Source: Lachnospiraceae bacterium (GTDB taxonomy: Bacteria; Bacillota; Clostridia; Lachnospirales; Lachnospiraceae). From it: DNA of 14,735 nt. Below the pieces are notes generated by a model. The model saw only the letters and a list, made by a program, of their open reading frames with translations, was not told the DNA's origin and searched no databases. The stretch covers positions 1 to 14,735 of the forward strand of contig CAAGPW010000008.1 of the NCBI GenBank assembly GCA_900771955.1, written 5' to 3'. The position numbers and the translations under genes are program-made. Positions within the stretch are counted from its first letter, which is position 1, and each line of letters opens with the position of its first letter. Positions 13,827 to 14,735 of this stretch are shown one piece after another.

Positions 13827-14499
13827 GAAAATTGGAGCCGCATTGCTGGCGTGTGCAATGTGTTTTGGCGTGTTTTCTACAACGGCATTTGCCTATGTAG
13901 ATGAAAGCGTAGCGACTGAAGAACCTGCGGTCGAAGAAAAAGTTCCCGAAACAGAGCCGGAGGAGCCGATGCTACCGCTTACTCCCGACGGCAATCTGAC
14001 TTTGGTTGATGACGCTGGCTCGCCTACGAAAAGCGGAAAGCAGTTCATTACCGCTGTAACCAAAAACGGAAACTACTTCTATATCATCATTGACCGTGAT
14101 GATAAGGGCGAGGAAACCGTGCATTTTCTGAATCAGGTGGATGAAGCCGACCTGCTCAAGCTGATGGACGAGGAAGAAGTTGCAGAGTTCACCAAGCCGG
14201 TTGAGGAAACAAAGCCGGAAGTAGTTGAAACAGTTCCTGAAATTACAGAACCGACACCGGAGGAAAAGCCGAAATCCACAAATATGCTCCCGGCGATTCT
14301 TACTCTGATTGTGCTTGCCTGTGGTGGTGGATTCTTCGTATTTAAGAAAGTCCAGGAAAAGAAGAAGGCACAGGAAGCGGCAAAGCCTGACCCAGATGCT
14401 GATTATGTGGACGATGACGAGGACTATGGGTACGATCCGGAGTTTGAGGACGACGATGAAGATAGCTCCGTCGATGAAGATGATAATGAACCTGTGTAA
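13816..14499 (+). CDS. DUF4366 (CD1107 family) exported, membrane-anchored protein
   Basis: This 227-residue protein has a clear signal peptide (MRFKKIGAALLACAMCFGVF, then a Thr-Ala-Phe-Ala cleavage context). An acidic Pro/Glu-rich stretch follows, then a compact domain around TAVTKNGNYFYIIIDRDDKG, which is the DUF4366 core. Next come a second Pro/Glu region, a C-terminal membrane segment at about 158-178, and a very acidic Asp/Glu tail to the end. I place the start at ATG 13816, because AGGAGG at 13801-13806 is the binding site; the frame also opens at 13798, but that lies on the site. The gene overlaps DUF4315 by 11 bases. It is the last gene of the transfer operon here and probably sits at the cell surface. 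Confidence 0.85.
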   Translation: MRFKKIGAALLACAMCFGVFSTTAFAYVDESVATEEPAVEEKVPETEPEEPMLPLTPDGNLTLVDDAGSPTKSGKQFITAVTKNGNYFYIIIDRDDKGEETVHFLNQVDEADLLKLMDEEEVAEFTKPVEETKPEVVETVPEITEPTPEEKPKSTNMLPAILTLIVLACGGGFFVFKKVQEKKKAQEAAKPDPDADYVDDDEDYGYDPEFEDDDEDSSVDEDDNEPV

Positions 14500-14521
14500 A
14501 CAGGATAGGCTTGATGCCTGG

Positions 14522-14544
14522 GGCAGCCTTCGGGTTGCCTTTAC
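14522..14544 (+). terminator. TTCG-loop hairpin after the transfer operon, probable weak terminator
   Basis: GGCAGCC (14522-14528) pairs with GGTTGCC (14533-14539), with one G-T pair, around a TTCG tetraloop, and a short TTT follows at 14540-14542. The T-run is short, so termination may be incomplete. It lies 22 bases after the DUF4366 stop and ahead of the next promoter. Confidence 0.5.
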
Positions 14545-14554
14545 ATAGTTTCCG

Positions 14555-14675
14555 CTTTCAAAAAATAAAAAAATTTGCGTTTTTGAAAGTGACATCTTGC
14601 ATATACTATTAGCAGACAGTATAATAAGTACAGCGAAGCGGTTTCGAGAAATGAAAAAACTTCAATTTTTGAAAG
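14555..14675. repeat. three TTTTTGAAAG boxes around the promoter of the next gene
   Basis: TTTTTGAAAG occurs at 14580-14589 and 14666-14675 and inverted as CTTTCAAAAA at 14555-14564. The first two flank an AT-rich loop and form an inverted repeat just upstream of the -35 box; the third lies in the leader near the ribosome binding site. The arrangement would suit operator sites with looping. Confidence 0.5.
14597..14625 (+). promoter_or_regulatory. strong sigma-A-like promoter upstream of the last gene
   Basis: TTGCAT (14597-14602), a 17-base spacer and TATAAT (14620-14625) match the sigma-A consensus at -10 and spacing, and closely at -35. Transcription would start near 14632, about 55 bases before ATG 14687. 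This marks a new transcription unit after the transfer operon. Confidence 0.7.
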
Positions 14676-14686
14676 CGGGTGACTAT

Positions 14687-14735
14687 ATGAAAACAATCAC
14701 GAGAGCAAAATATCTCGATAGAATCATTGAACTGA
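14687..14735 (+). CDS. start of a possible DUF4143-type AAA ATPase gene (partial)
   Basis: ATG 14687 opens a frame that runs off the window edge after 16 full codons (MKTITRAKYLDRIIEL). This start strongly recalls DUF4143 ATP-binding proteins of Firmicutes and Bacteroidetes, whose P-loop would follow shortly. The ribosome binding site is weak (AGCGGGTGA). It has its own promoter and operator-like boxes. In related elements a topoisomerase gene often follows DUF4366, so this gene may be inserted cargo. The call rests on the first residues only. Confidence 0.45.
   Translation, partial: MKTITRAKYLDRIIEL

Noticed and set aside
1..14735. CRISPR array, tRNA, rRNA, insertion sequence or integrase
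   Set aside because: No regular repeat-spacer array, no cloverleaf-like or rRNA sequence and no transposase or recombinase motifs were seen on either strand.

Overview
The window is a stretch of an integrative and conjugative element (ICE) or related conjugative replicon from a Gram-positive gut-type Firmicute, most likely a Clostridia member (Lachnospiraceae or Ruminococcaceae grade). The reasons are the gene content (RepA_N initiator, ParA/ParB, PcfB, VirD4, Maff2, a VirB6-like CD1112-family protein, PrgI, VirB4, an NlpC/P60 hydrolase, DUF4315 and DUF4366, the Tn1549/C. difficile CTn-like order), strong AGGAGG ribosome binding sites, frequent TTG starts, and moderate GC content. All supported genes lie on the + strand.

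Layout. 1-265: an open frame that may be the end of an upstream gene, then a strong terminator-like hairpin in what looks like a leader. 266-3269: a replication and partition block, with a small cysteine-rich protein, a tiny ORF, a RepA_N-type initiator, ParA and ParB. 3278-4823: three accessory proteins, one of which joins a DpnD/PcfM-like domain to DUF3846. 4860-7824: PcfB, the VirD4 coupling ATPase, a small conserved-looking protein and an XRE-type regulator, closed by an intrinsic terminator. 7908-14499: the mating channel genes in tight order: Maff2 (pilin-like), VirB6-like, PrgI, VirB4, NlpC/P60 hydrolase, DUF4315 and DUF4366. 14500-14735: a hairpin, a strong sigma-A-like promoter with repeated TTTTTGAAAG boxes, and the first codons of a new gene that resembles DUF4143-type AAA ATPases.

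How it works together (inference from families). RepA with an origin and ParAB would maintain the excised circular form. PcfB and VirD4 would bring the relaxosome to the channel. VirB4 would energise the channel, VirB6-like and PrgI would form the inner-membrane part, and the NlpC/P60 protein would open the peptidoglycan. The relaxase, integrase and ends of the element are outside the window.

Most notable DNA-level signals: four 23-bp-spaced iterons inside the repA reading frame, next to three AT-rich repeats spaced 15 bp; a perfect 27-bp palindrome inside parB (candidate centromere or operator); and a leader before the first gene with mutually exclusive RNA pairings.
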